From Myxococcaceae bacterium (GTDB lineage: Bacteria; Myxococcota; Myxococcia; Myxococcales; Myxococcaceae), in assembly GCA_019686135.1 (NCBI GenBank), contig JADGHL010000007.1, forward strand, positions 1 through 64,000: DNA of 64,000 bases. The letters are read 5' to 3'. The notes below the pieces were generated by a model. It was given only the letters and a program-made list of their open reading frames with translations, ran no database searches and was not told the DNA's origin. How positions within the stretch are numbered: the stretch's first letter is position 1; the number at the start of each line of letters is the position of its first letter. Position numbers and translations under genes: made by a program. Shown here in pieces: positions 56,616-64,000 of the stretch.

Positions 56616-56918
56616 ATGCACTCCCCCTTCGGGTTGAGGGTTTGACCCCGACGGCGAAATTCCGCCTCGGCGGCATACGGAAGTGCAGCCGCGGAAATTC
56701 ACGGCGGGGACAGGCGTTCAAACCGCACGAGTGGGTGGTGGGTTGTCGGTCGTGTGTCGTGGCGCGTGCGTCACGGCAGCCCTGAGGCGGATCCGTCCTG
56801 CAGGCCCGACGCCCGCGCCGGGTGGGGGAGCGCAGCCTCGTCAACGACGAGAACGAGAGCCCGACGGCGCAGAAGGGGCGCCGGTCGCGACCGGTGTGGG
56901 CCCGAAGGAGGCGATGCC
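56616..56918. other. Intergenic stretch upstream of the Ig-like gene
   Basis: 303 bases with no gene. It includes a near-palindrome GGCGAAATTCCGCC at 56653-56666 and a GTGGGTGGTGGGTTG-type GT-rich patch at 56732-56746. No convincing promoter was identified. Confidence 0.4.
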
Positions 56919-58673
56919 CTACCGGATCGGCCTTCGGGGCGTTGGGACGGGCCGGATCGCGGTCTTCTCGCCGTCGTTGACGACCTCCTCGTCGTCCGGG
57001 CGCGGGCCTTCGCCGGTGTCCTCGTGAGCGGTCGGAACGCCGGGGCGCATCGGCGCGCGGCGGGCCGCGGTGACGTTCGGGCCGGCGCCGGGACGAGCGG
57101 GCGCGGAGCCGCTGCGCATCGAGCGGGCGGGCGCAGACATCGTCGCGCCGTCACCCTGGAGCAGCTCGTCCGAGACCTCCACCTTCGGCTCGTCGACGAC
57201 CTGCTGCGGTGGGCGGCGTTCCGCGGGCCTGTCCGCGAGCGGATTGCGCGTGGGCGGCGGTGTCTTCTCGGCGTCGTGTGCGGCCTCGGATGGCGCGGGG
57301 CGCGGCGCGGCCGGGCGGGTCTGCGCGCTGGAGCCGTTGGACGCCGGCCGCGGCGGCGAGGCCGGCACCTGCACCGAGACGGGATTACGGTTCTCGGGCG
57401 GCGGCTCCTGCTGCTCCTTCTTCGCCTTCGCCTCCGCCTTCAGCTTCTTCGCGAACTCCGCCCACTGCTCCTTGAACTCCTCCGGATCCGGCTCGCCGTG
57501 CTCGCGGTGCTTGAGCGACGGAGCCCAGCGCGTGACGAACTCCTCGCCCACCGCGAAGCGCGGCGGCGGCGGCACGCCGTAGGTGGCGGGATCGAAGAAC
57601 TCGGGCGTGAGGTCCTCGAAGCCGTAGGCGACGGCGCGCGGGACGAAGTTGGGGATGATCCCCGTAGGCGCGTGGTACCCGAGGATGTGTCCGTCGTCGT
57701 CCTTCGTCACCGGGGTGAAGACGAAGATCTCCTGGGTCCGGTAGTCGCCCTTCTCGTTGAGCGGCAGCACCTCCGCCAGCGAGGTGGTCTTGCGCGAGCC
57801 GTCGTGGAGGCGCTCGCAGCAGATGATCATGTTGATCGCCGAGGCCACCTGCGCGCGCACCGCGACCATCGGCAGATCGATCCCGCTCATCAGGCAGAGC
57901 GACTCGAGCCGGCGCAGGGTGTCGGTGGGCGTGTTGGCGTGGGTGGTGGCCAGCGACCCGCCGTGGCCGGTGTTCATCGCCTGCATCAGGTGGAACGCCT
58001 CGCCGCCGCGCACCTCGCCGACGACGATCCGATCCGGTCGGAGGCGCAGCGCCGAGTGGAGCAGGTCGCCCATGTTCACCTCGCCCTTGCCGAACTTGTC
58101 CGGCGGGCGGGACTCGAAGGGGACGAGGTGCGTCTGGTTGAGCTGGAGCTCCGCCGAGTCCTCGATGGTGAGGATGCGCTCGTCGTCGGGGATGAGCGAG
58201 GAGACGATGTTCAGCAGCGTGGTCTTGCCGGAGCCGGTGCCCCCGGAGACCACCATGTTGAGCTTGATGTGGATGCCCGCTTCGATCAGCCGCGCCATCG
58301 CCGGCGTGAGCGATCCGAACTTCAGCAGCGCGTCGATCGTCAGCTTGTCCTTGAAGAACTTGCGGATCGAGATGGTGGTGCCCTTGCGCGCGATCGGTGG
58401 GATCACCACGTGGATACGGCTGCCGTCGGGGAGGCGGGCGTCCAGCCGGGGCCGCTCGTCGTTGAGGATGCGGCCGACGAACTGCGCCATGTTCCGCGCG
58501 GCGCCCATCAGCCCCTCTTCGGTGAACCGGGCGTTGACTTTGGTCAGCTTTCCCTTCGTCTCGATCCAGACGTCCTCGGGGCCGTTGATCATGATCTCCG
58601 TGACCGCTGGATCGTCGAGGTAGGGGAGAACCGGTTTCAGGAACGCACGCAGCGACTCGGAGTACATCGACAT
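56919..58673 (-). CDS. cpaF: CpaF/TadA-type secretion ATPase with long Pro-rich tail
   Basis: A 584-residue type II/IV secretion ATPase. The N-terminal domain has DDPAVTEIMINGPEDVWIE. The core carries Walker A SGGTGSGKTT (143-152), the Asp box IEDSAELQL, Walker B LRPDRIVVGEVRGGEAF and the His box LATTHANTPTDTL. All fit CpaF, the motor of Tad pili. After about residue 400 the tail is Pro/Ala/Arg-rich and disordered, about 180 residues long, unlike standard CpaF and possibly regulatory. The TadE/TadG-like genes at 8-12 kb may be its clients. The ATG at 58673 is chosen; the next gene starts 80 bases away on the other strand. Confidence 0.9.
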   Translation of the reverse strand: MSMYSESLRAFLKPVLPYLDDPAVTEIMINGPEDVWIETKGKLTKVNARFTEEGLMGAARNMAQFVGRILNDERPRLDARLPDGSRIHVVIPPIARKGTTISIRKFFKDKLTIDALLKFGSLTPAMARLIEAGIHIKLNMVVSGGTGSGKTTLLNIVSSLIPDDERILTIEDSAELQLNQTHLVPFESRPPDKFGKGEVNMGDLLHSALRLRPDRIVVGEVRGGEAFHLMQAMNTGHGGSLATTHANTPTDTLRRLESLCLMSGIDLPMVAVRAQVASAINMIICCERLHDGSRKTTSLAEVLPLNEKGDYRTQEIFVFTPVTKDDDGHILGYHAPTGIIPNFVPRAVAYGFEDLTPEFFDPATYGVPPPPRFAVGEEFVTRWAPSLKHREHGEPDPEEFKEQWAEFAKKLKAEAKAKKEQQEPPPENRNPVSVQVPASPPRPASNGSSAQTRPAAPRPAPSEAAHDAEKTPPPTRNPLADRPAERRPPQQVVDEPKVEVSDELLQGDGATMSAPARSMRSGSAPARPGAGPNVTAARRAPMRPGVPTAHEDTGEGPRPDDEEVVNDGEKTAIRPVPTPRRPIR

Positions 58674-58752
58674 GGCGCGCGGAGCGTACCCTGCCCGGCG
58701 CCGCGTGCGTAGGGCGCACGCGGGCCGGCGGCCGGTTAGACTTGCCTCTTCC

Positions 58753-59421
58753 ATGAAGCCGAAGGCGAAACGGAAGCCCGCGCGCTCTGCGCCGAAGCGG
58801 CGCACCCGGAAGACGACCCCGAAACCGAAGGCGAAGCTGTCCGCCGAAGTGAAGCGGTCCGAAGCGGCCCGCCCGGCGCGCGCGTTTCCGCTCGAGATCG
58901 ATCCGCGGCGGATCGAAGCCTCCCTGGCGAAGCTCAAGGACGAGCTCGCGCACTGGGCGAACAAGGGTCGCTACACCCGGGTCCGGTTCAAGTTCCGCGG
59001 CAGGCAGCTGTTGCCCGACCTCCCGCTCGCGGCGGTGCTCGCGGCGGAGGGGCTCACCTTTTACTGGGCGGGGATCCTCCGGCCCCTTTTGGTCACCGTC
59101 GGCGCGGGCGCGCTTTTAGACGTGGAGCTGGTGAACGACTCGGAGAAGAAGATTGCCGAGGGGAAAGAGGCGCTGCTCGCCGGCGACGCGGACCGGGCGC
59201 TCGAGCTGTTCCGCAAGGCCGCCGCGATGCAGCGCGACAATCCGCGCGCGCACCTGAACATCGGGATCGTCCTCAAGCTCCGCGGAGACGTCGCCGGCGC
59301 GCGCGCCGCCTTAAAGCGGGCGAAGGCCCTCGATCCGGACGGCACTGCGGGTGCCGAGGCGGAGCGCGTCCTCGCCACGCTCCCGAAGGAGACCGTCGGG
59401 GTGGACCAGGCGCCGGCATGA
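58753..59421 (+). CDS. TPR-repeat protein with basic N-terminus
   Basis: A 222-residue protein. Residues 1-40 are Lys/Arg/Pro-rich and disordered (KPKAKRKPARSAPKRRTRKT). The middle has a single hydrophobic strand-rich patch (AAVLAAEGLTFYWAGI) and then two TPR-type repeats (EALLAGDADRALELFRKAAA and GDVAGARAALKRAKALDPDG). The role is unknown; TPRs imply protein binding. It is divergent from cpaF and convergent with the secreted-protein gene. Confidence 0.7.
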   Translation: MKPKAKRKPARSAPKRRTRKTTPKPKAKLSAEVKRSEAARPARAFPLEIDPRRIEASLAKLKDELAHWANKGRYTRVRFKFRGRQLLPDLPLAAVLAAEGLTFYWAGILRPLLVTVGAGALLDVELVNDSEKKIAEGKEALLAGDADRALELFRKAAAMQRDNPRAHLNIGIVLKLRGDVAGARAALKRAKALDPDGTAGAEAERVLATLPKETVGVDQAPA

Positions 59422-59431
59422 CGGCGCGCGC

Positions 59432-60091
59432 TCACGGGACGTGGTGCCCGCTGAGCTTCGTGTCCGCCCGGAAGCGCTTCTTGAAGAAGAGCAGCCCCGC
59501 CTTCCCGGACATCCGCAGATGGGTCACCTGCGGACCGCAGGGCGTCTCCTCCTGGTCCAGCGAGAGCGTCATTTCATCAAGCACCATCGGGAGATCGGAC
59601 GGCGTGGCGTCGATGTGCGTGACGAGCCCGGTGCGCCGGTCGATCCACGCGGTGCCCTGCATCTTCTTCTCGTCCTTCTCCAGCGGCGCGAAGCGCACCT
59701 TCACCGTGTCGGCGTCGGCGGGGCCCAGAAGCTCGAAGCGGTAGAGGCGTTGCTCGTTCGGGTGGAACGCCGAGTAGCGGGCCTCGCCCTTCGGCTCCTC
59801 GTCCTTCTGGATCATCGAGGAGGGATCGCCCTCCACCTTCTTCGAGGTGACCTTCCGCGAGACGATCCGCGACTGCTTCACCGTGGTCTCGGCGCGGCGG
59901 ATGACCTTGCCCTCGACGCGGCCGTCGGAGTCGAGCTGCTCGACGATGCTCTCTTCGATGAAGGCGCAGGTGGCCGAGGCCTTGAGTGCTTCGTTCTCTC
60001 CGGCGCGCGCGAGCAGCTCGGAGAGCGTGGAGGGACCCGTGGTGCCTGCATCCGCCGCTGCCGCGGTCACCAGCCACAAGGCAAAGAGCAT
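59432..60091 (-). CDS. Secreted protein of unknown function
   Basis: A 219-residue protein with a short signal peptide (MLFALWLVTAAAADA). The rest is mixed alpha/beta. Features are a SRKVTSKKVEGDPSSMIQ basic-acidic stretch, a WIDRRTGLVTHIDA strand-turn, and a closing FFKKRFRADTKLSGHHVP. The C-terminal half looks like the final strands of LolA-like or sorting proteins, but I cannot assign it. It is a monocistronic gene, convergent with the TPR gene. Confidence 0.6.
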   Translation of the reverse strand: MLFALWLVTAAAADAGTTGPSTLSELLARAGENEALKASATCAFIEESIVEQLDSDGRVEGKVIRRAETTVKQSRIVSRKVTSKKVEGDPSSMIQKDEEPKGEARYSAFHPNEQRLYRFELLGPADADTVKVRFAPLEKDEKKMQGTAWIDRRTGLVTHIDATPSDLPMVLDEMTLSLDQEETPCGPQVTHLRMSGKAGLLFFKKRFRADTKLSGHHVP

Positions 60092-60122
60092 TCCGATTCG
60101 CTAGCCCGCCGGTGTGCGGGGG

Positions 60123-60563
60123 TCAATGCGCCGTGCGCGCCTTCGTCGCCGGGCGATCCGAGAGCCGGTACACCAGCCGCAGCCCGCTCCAGGTCTCGTC
60201 GATCGCGCAGACCTTGTTGTCCACCAGCCCCTTCGCCAGCGCGAGCTCGCGGACGACGTCTTCGGTCAGGTCGGTCTTCATCCCCGACGCCTTCTTCGGC
60301 CAGCCGATCCACAGCCCGCCCGAGGGGCGCAGCCGCTTCTTCCACCCATCAAAGCGCTTCGCGAGCACCGCGCGCGAGGTGACGAACGCGACCATCACGT
60401 CCACGTCCGCGCTGCTTCGCGCGCTCGCCCTGGCGGCGCTGACGCCCTCCGGGAGCGCGCCGAGTGTCTTCGCGAAGTCGTCGGGCGCGTCGACGAAGAG
60501 GACCACGTGGCCCGGTTTGATTCCCAGCTTCTGCGGCAGCGGCGTTCCGGAGTATCCAGCCAT
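60123..60563 (-). CDS. DUF3052 family protein
   Basis: A 146-residue cytoplasmic protein. It starts MAGYSGTPLPQKLGIKPGHV and continues VVLFVDAPDDFAKTLGALPE, both typical of DUF3052. The middle has a strand pair (DVDVMVAFVTSRAVLAKRFD), the GGLWIGWPKKASGMKTDLTE motif and a final strand (RLVYRL). The fold and role are unknown. It is transcribed toward the secreted-protein gene, 31 bases upstream of that gene's start on the same strand. Confidence 0.85.
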   Translation of the reverse strand: MAGYSGTPLPQKLGIKPGHVVLFVDAPDDFAKTLGALPEGVSAARASARSSADVDVMVAFVTSRAVLAKRFDGWKKRLRPSGGLWIGWPKKASGMKTDLTEDVVRELALAKGLVDNKVCAIDETWSGLRLVYRLSDRPATKARTAH

Positions 60564-60984
60564 CGGGGCGACCCTATCCGCAAGAAGCCCGGGCTCAAGC
60601 CCGGCAAGCACGTGATCCGCCCGCCCGGCGAGCACGTCACCCCGGCGATGCGCAAGCCCGCCCGCGCCGCCCGCTCCGTGGCGATGAGCATGGGCGGCTA
60701 CAACAACCAGGGCCCGAGCGGGACGACCACCTGCCGAAAAGGGCGATTTGCATCCCCGTTCGCGAATTGCGCTGAAAATTTTCCGGCTGATCCTCACCTG
60801 GGAGCGGCCACACCTCCTGCAGCGATTTCATTGAGACCAACACCTCAGCCGGCGCCGCCGGCCGCAGCGGCTGAAGATCTTCGTCCAGACGGTGTAGCGC
60901 TCTGCGCCGCGCGAATACGACTGTCGCGGATATTACGCACTGGTTTGCACAGCGCATGGGCCATGTAATAAGTCACGCGGCGTG
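60564..60984. other. Divergent intergenic region before the PaaX-like gene
   Basis: 421 bases with no gene recognised. The second half (60730-60980) is AT-rich compared with the window and holds a GAAAATTTTC palindrome at 60774-60783 and a TATTAC/GTAATA pair about 30 bases apart at 60928-60970. TCACG-CGG-CGTGA overlaps the PaaX start. These may be regulator sites. Short plus-strand reading frames lack start signals. Confidence 0.45.
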
Positions 60985-61800
60985 ATGGCGACCGCCCCTT
61001 CGCTGCCTGCCAGGGATCTCGTGCTCGCGTTCTTCCACGCCGCGTCCGACCGTGCGCTGGACGTGGCGACCCTCGTGGCGGCGACGCGCGTGCTCGGGCT
61101 GACGGGGAACGCCACCCGCGTCGCGCTGTCACGACTGGGCGCGGAGGGGTGGGTGATCCGCGACGAGCGCGGCCGCTATCGCCTCCACCCGGAGCGCGTC
61201 GCTGCGGTCTCCCCGCTCGCGCCGTTCAAGGCGATCCCTTCGGCGGTGATCCGCTGGAAGGGCCGCTGGGTGGCCTGCCTCTTCGAGCCGGGGAAGCGGG
61301 CGGATCTGCCGGAGCCGCTGCGGCGACTCGGCTTCCGTTCGCCTTCACCCGGGCTGGCGGTCCGGCCCGACAACCTGCGCGGCGGCATCGCGCGAATCGA
61401 GGCGCGCGTGGGCGAAGGGCGCCTGTTCACGCTGACGCCGGCCGGGCTTTCGGACGCGACGGCGAAGTGGCCGGCGCTCTGGGAACCGGAGCGCTACAGC
61501 AGGGGCTACGCGCAGATGCGCGAACAACTGCGGAAGAGTCGCGCGCGCCTGTCGAAACTGTCCGCCGAGGCGAAGCTGGCGGAGACCTTCCGGGTGGGCC
61601 AGGCGTGCATCGCCCGGCTCGAACAGGATCCGCTCCTTCCGGACGAGTGGATCGACGCGCGCGCGCGGGCGTCGCTGGTGGCCGAGCTGGTCGCCTACGA
61701 CCGCGACGCGCGCGAGCTCTGGATGAAGATGATCCCCGGGCTCGAGCTCGAAGGCTCGCTCCGGGCCAACCCGACGTGGGCAACGGAGGTGCGGACATGA
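60985..61800 (+). CDS. PaaX-family transcriptional regulator
   Basis: A 271-residue regulator from the ATG at 60985 (a GTG lies one codon earlier). The N-terminal winged helix reads LVAATRVLGLTGNATRVALS, RLGAEGWVIRDERGRYRL, as in PaaX. A central region (RWVACLFEPGKRADLPEPLR) and a C-terminal helix with ELVAYDRDARELWMKMIPGL match the family. PaaX usually represses phenylacetate catabolism. Here the ATGA overlap with a desaturase gene shows it controls, or senses, lipid unsaturation instead (inference). Confidence 0.85.
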   Translation: MATAPSLPARDLVLAFFHAASDRALDVATLVAATRVLGLTGNATRVALSRLGAEGWVIRDERGRYRLHPERVAAVSPLAPFKAIPSAVIRWKGRWVACLFEPGKRADLPEPLRRLGFRSPSPGLAVRPDNLRGGIARIEARVGEGRLFTLTPAGLSDATAKWPALWEPERYSRGYAQMREQLRKSRARLSKLSAEAKLAETFRVGQACIARLEQDPLLPDEWIDARARASLVAELVAYDRDARELWMKMIPGLELEGSLRANPTWATEVRT

Positions 61801-62783
61801 GCACAGCCGATCCAGCGGTGACGACGGCACTAGGCGCGGCGCAGCGCCTCACGCGTGAGGAGCTGACCCAGCTGAGCCAGGTATCCGCGGTGCGGACGTG
61901 GCTCTGCATCGCGAGGATGTACGCGCAGATCGCCGCCACGTTCGCGGTCGCGTGCCTGTGGCCGCACCCGCTGGTCATCGCGGTCTGCTTCGTGCTGATG
62001 GCTCGGCACCAGAAGGCGCTGGCCACGCTCAGCCACGACGGCGCGCACCGGCGGCTGTTCGTGTCGCGCAAGCTCAACGACTACGTCTCGCAGATCTGCC
62101 TCGCCTCGGCGGTCCACCTCTTCGCCGACGGCTACCGGCGGACGCACCTGCGCCACCACCGCAAGCCGCTGGCGCCGGACGATCCGGACATCGGGATCAC
62201 CGGCGGCTATCCGATCACCCGCGCCAGCTTCTTTCGGAAGCTGCTGCGCGATCTGTTCGGCATCACCTGGGTGAAGTTCGTGCGCCACTTCATCGCGCCC
62301 ACCCACCGGACGAAGAAGCAGGCAAAGCTGGAGGAGGGCGGCGAGAAGACCGTGCCGATGCCCGTCTCGCTGGGGTCGATGCTCGCGTGGAACGCAATCA
62401 TCCTCACGGGAGTGAGCCTCGCCGGGCACCCGCTGTACTACCCGCTCCTGTGGCTGTTGCCGCAGATCACCGTGCTCCAGGTGATTCTCCGCATCCGCGG
62501 CATCGCCGAGCACGCCGGGATGCAGCCCCACGAGAACCAGGAGCTGTGCACGCGCACCGTGCGGAGCAGAGTCCAAGCCTGGTTCTTCGCGCCCAACAAC
62601 ATCAACTTCCACATCGAGCACCACCTCTACCCGGGCATCCCGTGGTTCAACCTGCGCAAGGTCCACCGGCTGCTTGAAGCGCGCGGCGCGCTGCCACCGC
62701 AGAACGTGGTGGACAGCTACGCCGACGTCCTGCGCCTGCTGATCCGCGACGAAGCGACGCACACCGTGCCGCATCAGAGCTGA
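61797..62783 (+). CDS. Membrane fatty acid desaturase
   Basis: A 328-residue membrane di-iron desaturase. Three His boxes are visible: SHDGAHR, HLRHH and HIEHHLYPG. Together these give the eight His ligands of the integral-membrane desaturase family. TM segments are AATFAVACLWPHPLVIAVCF and AWNAIILTGVSLAGHPLYYP. The start overlaps the PaaX stop by four bases, so translation is coupled. The lipid substrate and double-bond position are unknown; MSTADP is the natural start. Confidence 0.9.
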   Translation: MSTADPAVTTALGAAQRLTREELTQLSQVSAVRTWLCIARMYAQIAATFAVACLWPHPLVIAVCFVLMARHQKALATLSHDGAHRRLFVSRKLNDYVSQICLASAVHLFADGYRRTHLRHHRKPLAPDDPDIGITGGYPITRASFFRKLLRDLFGITWVKFVRHFIAPTHRTKKQAKLEEGGEKTVPMPVSLGSMLAWNAIILTGVSLAGHPLYYPLLWLLPQITVLQVILRIRGIAEHAGMQPHENQELCTRTVRSRVQAWFFAPNNINFHIEHHLYPGIPWFNLRKVHRLLEARGALPPQNVVDSYADVLRLLIRDEATHTVPHQS

Positions 62784-62802
62784 CGGTCGCATCGGGCCCG
62801 TC

Positions 62803-64000
62803 TCAGTACCGCTCGAGGACGATGCCGCCCGAGACGCGCATCTCGCGCTCGGTCGCGCCCGCTCCCGGATGCCAGCGCCATTCCCCACTGAGCGCGAGCT
62901 TCACGCCGATCCCGCGCACGTCCCCCGCGTAGACCCACGCCGAGAGCCCGGCTTCGGCACCGTTGAGGAGCTTCCCCGAGAGCGAGACCGCGGGGACCCA
63001 GCCTGCGTCGACCACCAGCCCGGCATGTCCGGTGCCTGGAGCATAGGCATCCAGACGCACACGGATTGGCGCCTCCAGCTGTGAGCCGCCTCCTGTTCCA
63101 TAGAAGGTCCGGAAGCCAAGACCCACAGCCGCATCCAGCGCGAGGGGGCGGGACGCGCTTTGCCCGAGCCGGGTGGCGATACCGGCTTCGAGCCAGCGGA
63201 CGTCTCCGGAGTGCTCCCAGAGCCGATGTTCGCCCTGCAGCAGCCGCAGGTGAACGCCTAGGGGAATGCCGGGCAGCACGCGCTCCGGCACGTAGCGCAC
63301 GCGCAGGACCTCGTGACGGATCGCCACCAGAGGAGACCCTTCGCGCAGACCCACTGCCGTCCGGAGCGACAGCGCGGTGAGGTCGATTCCACGGGCGGAG
63401 GAGAACATCCTCGGTGCGTCGCGCTCGAGGCGGATGGCGTCGCGGCCCACGGAGAGCATGGGCACCGGCACGTTGTCGCCGATGGGCGCGTCGATGCCGA
63501 GCCACCACGGATTGTACGGCGTGTGCGCGGCTGCGGGCCCGGTGGCGACTTCGGCGGCGGCGCGGCGATCGAGCTTTGCGTCGACCCGGGCCAGCTGTGA
63601 GGCACGGACGTCCTCCGGGACGTGCTGGCGGCAGGCAGCGTCGGCAGCGACGAATGCATCGGGCGCGGTGGCCGCTCCGCGGGAGAGGCGCAACGCGGAC
63701 TCCAGCGGCGCCGAGAGCAGCACGAGATAGGACAGCTCCTTCCAGCACTCCGGTTCGTTCCGGGTCCGGACGTGCTCGAGCATCCCGGTCCACGCCGCCT
63801 CGCGCACCTCCGGCTCCGGGTCATCGGCGCCGGGAAACGCCCTGCCGCATAGGTCGTTCAGACGGGCGCTCCGCTCGCGGCTCAAGAGGCGCGCTCGAGT
63901 GATGGGGGCGAGGTCCCGGCGGGCATCGATCGGCACGGGCTCCAGGTGACCGCGCCGGGTCAACTCCGCGAGAACGAGATCGGGTGGGATCACCGGAGGA
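62803..64000 (-). CDS. Secreted or outer-membrane protein, C-terminal part (5' end beyond window)
   Basis: The frame is open at the right edge. A GTG at 63993 could start it (396 residues), but no signal peptide appears there, so the gene probably begins outside the window. The first third is helical (VREAAWTGMLEHVRTRNEPE; ECWKELSYLVLLSAPLESAL). The rest alternates hydrophobic strands with Gly turns, for example GIPLGVHLRLLQGEHRLWEH and VYAGDVRGIGVKLALSGEWR, and ends with a Tyr (GGIVLERY), as in outer-membrane barrels. It may be the C-terminal part of a DUF4105/Lnb-type protein, but this is uncertain. Confidence 0.55.
   Translation of the reverse strand, partial: PPVIPPDLVLAELTRRGHLEPVPIDARRDLAPITRARLLSRERSARLNDLCGRAFPGADDPEPEVREAAWTGMLEHVRTRNEPECWKELSYLVLLSAPLESALRLSRGAATAPDAFVAADAACRQHVPEDVRASQLARVDAKLDRRAAAEVATGPAAAHTPYNPWWLGIDAPIGDNVPVPMLSVGRDAIRLERDAPRMFSSARGIDLTALSLRTAVGLREGSPLVAIRHEVLRVRYVPERVLPGIPLGVHLRLLQGEHRLWEHSGDVRWLEAGIATRLGQSASRPLALDAAVGLGFRTFYGTGGGSQLEAPIRVRLDAYAPGTGHAGLVVDAGWVPAVSLSGKLLNGAEAGLSAWVYAGDVRGIGVKLALSGEWRWHPGAGATEREMRVSGGIVLERY

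Noticed and set aside
60564-60960. Plus-strand frame with a KPGLKPGKHVIRPPGEHV-type N-terminus
   Set aside because: No start signal, it begins inside the DUF3052 gene's upstream region and runs into AT-rich DNA without a family match.

Overview
The window looks like chromosome of a myxobacterium (Myxococcota, formerly Deltaproteobacteria). The DNA is very GC-rich with strong third-position G/C. Two surface proteins end in MYXO-CTERM-like sorting tails (Cys, hydrophobic helix, Arg cluster). There are many lipoproteins, a Ser/Thr kinase with a PEGA tail, scattered Tad-pilus genes and many lineage-specific secreted proteins. No rRNA, tRNA, CRISPR array, prophage or insertion sequence was recognised. 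Genus was not inferred.

Layout. 0-2.8 kb: the 3' part of a Cys-rich repeat surface protein, a decayed glutathione S-transferase-like gene, and a RES/Xre toxin-antitoxin pair with its own operator-like palindrome. 2.8-6.9 kb (minus strand): a YcxB-like protein, ribonuclease Z and a membrane pyrophosphatase. 7.1-12.2 kb: a secreted protein and three coupled TadE/TadG-like genes; their likely motor, a CpaF ATPase, lies at 57-58.7 kb. 12.2-19 kb: a Ser/Thr kinase with a long repetitive linker, a DUF1440 protein and a large lipoprotein. 19-26.7 kb: an AtoE-type transporter, CYTH phosphatase, RapA-like helicase, phosphoglycerate mutase, OmpA-type lipoprotein and a winged-helix/STAS-like regulator. 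26.7-30.6 kb (minus strand): a thioesterase, a FrnE/DsbA-like protein, membrane proteins and a phospholipid or isoprenylcysteine-type methyltransferase. 30.7-39.3 kb: an LTA-synthase-like sulfatase, then a TetR-led operon (outer-membrane protein, ABC ATPase, two FtsX-type permeases, LolA-like protein) that resembles a lipoprotein or lipid export unit. 39.3-48.1 kb: gene remnants, MAPEG and VOC proteins, a GH18-like lipoprotein, an MsbA-like ABC exporter, a YkgJ-like Cys-cluster protein and DnaJ. 48.1-64 kb: an LppC/LpoA-like lipoprotein, a WD40 lipoprotein, a flavin reductase pair, a GT51-like glycosyltransferase, a frameshifted Ig-like lipoprotein, CpaF, DUF3052, and a PaaX regulator coupled to a fatty acid desaturase.

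The strongest unexpected signal is the FrnE/DsbA-like gene at 27188-27823. Its only in-frame start lies 12 codons before an in-frame TGA that sits exactly at the first cysteine of the CPFC redox motif, giving U-P-F-C. A perfect 7-bp hairpin with a GGUC loop starts 26 nt after the TGA, which fits a bacterial SECIS element. This reads as a selenocysteine-containing thiol oxidoreductase that ordinary gene calling truncates so that its active site is lost. Other points of interest are a retropepsin-like domain without its catalytic motif inserted in a WD40 lipoprotein, a 13-copy R-S-x-S-[RQ]-P-G-T linker in the kinase, two single-base frameshifts in envelope genes, and several regulatory palindromes.
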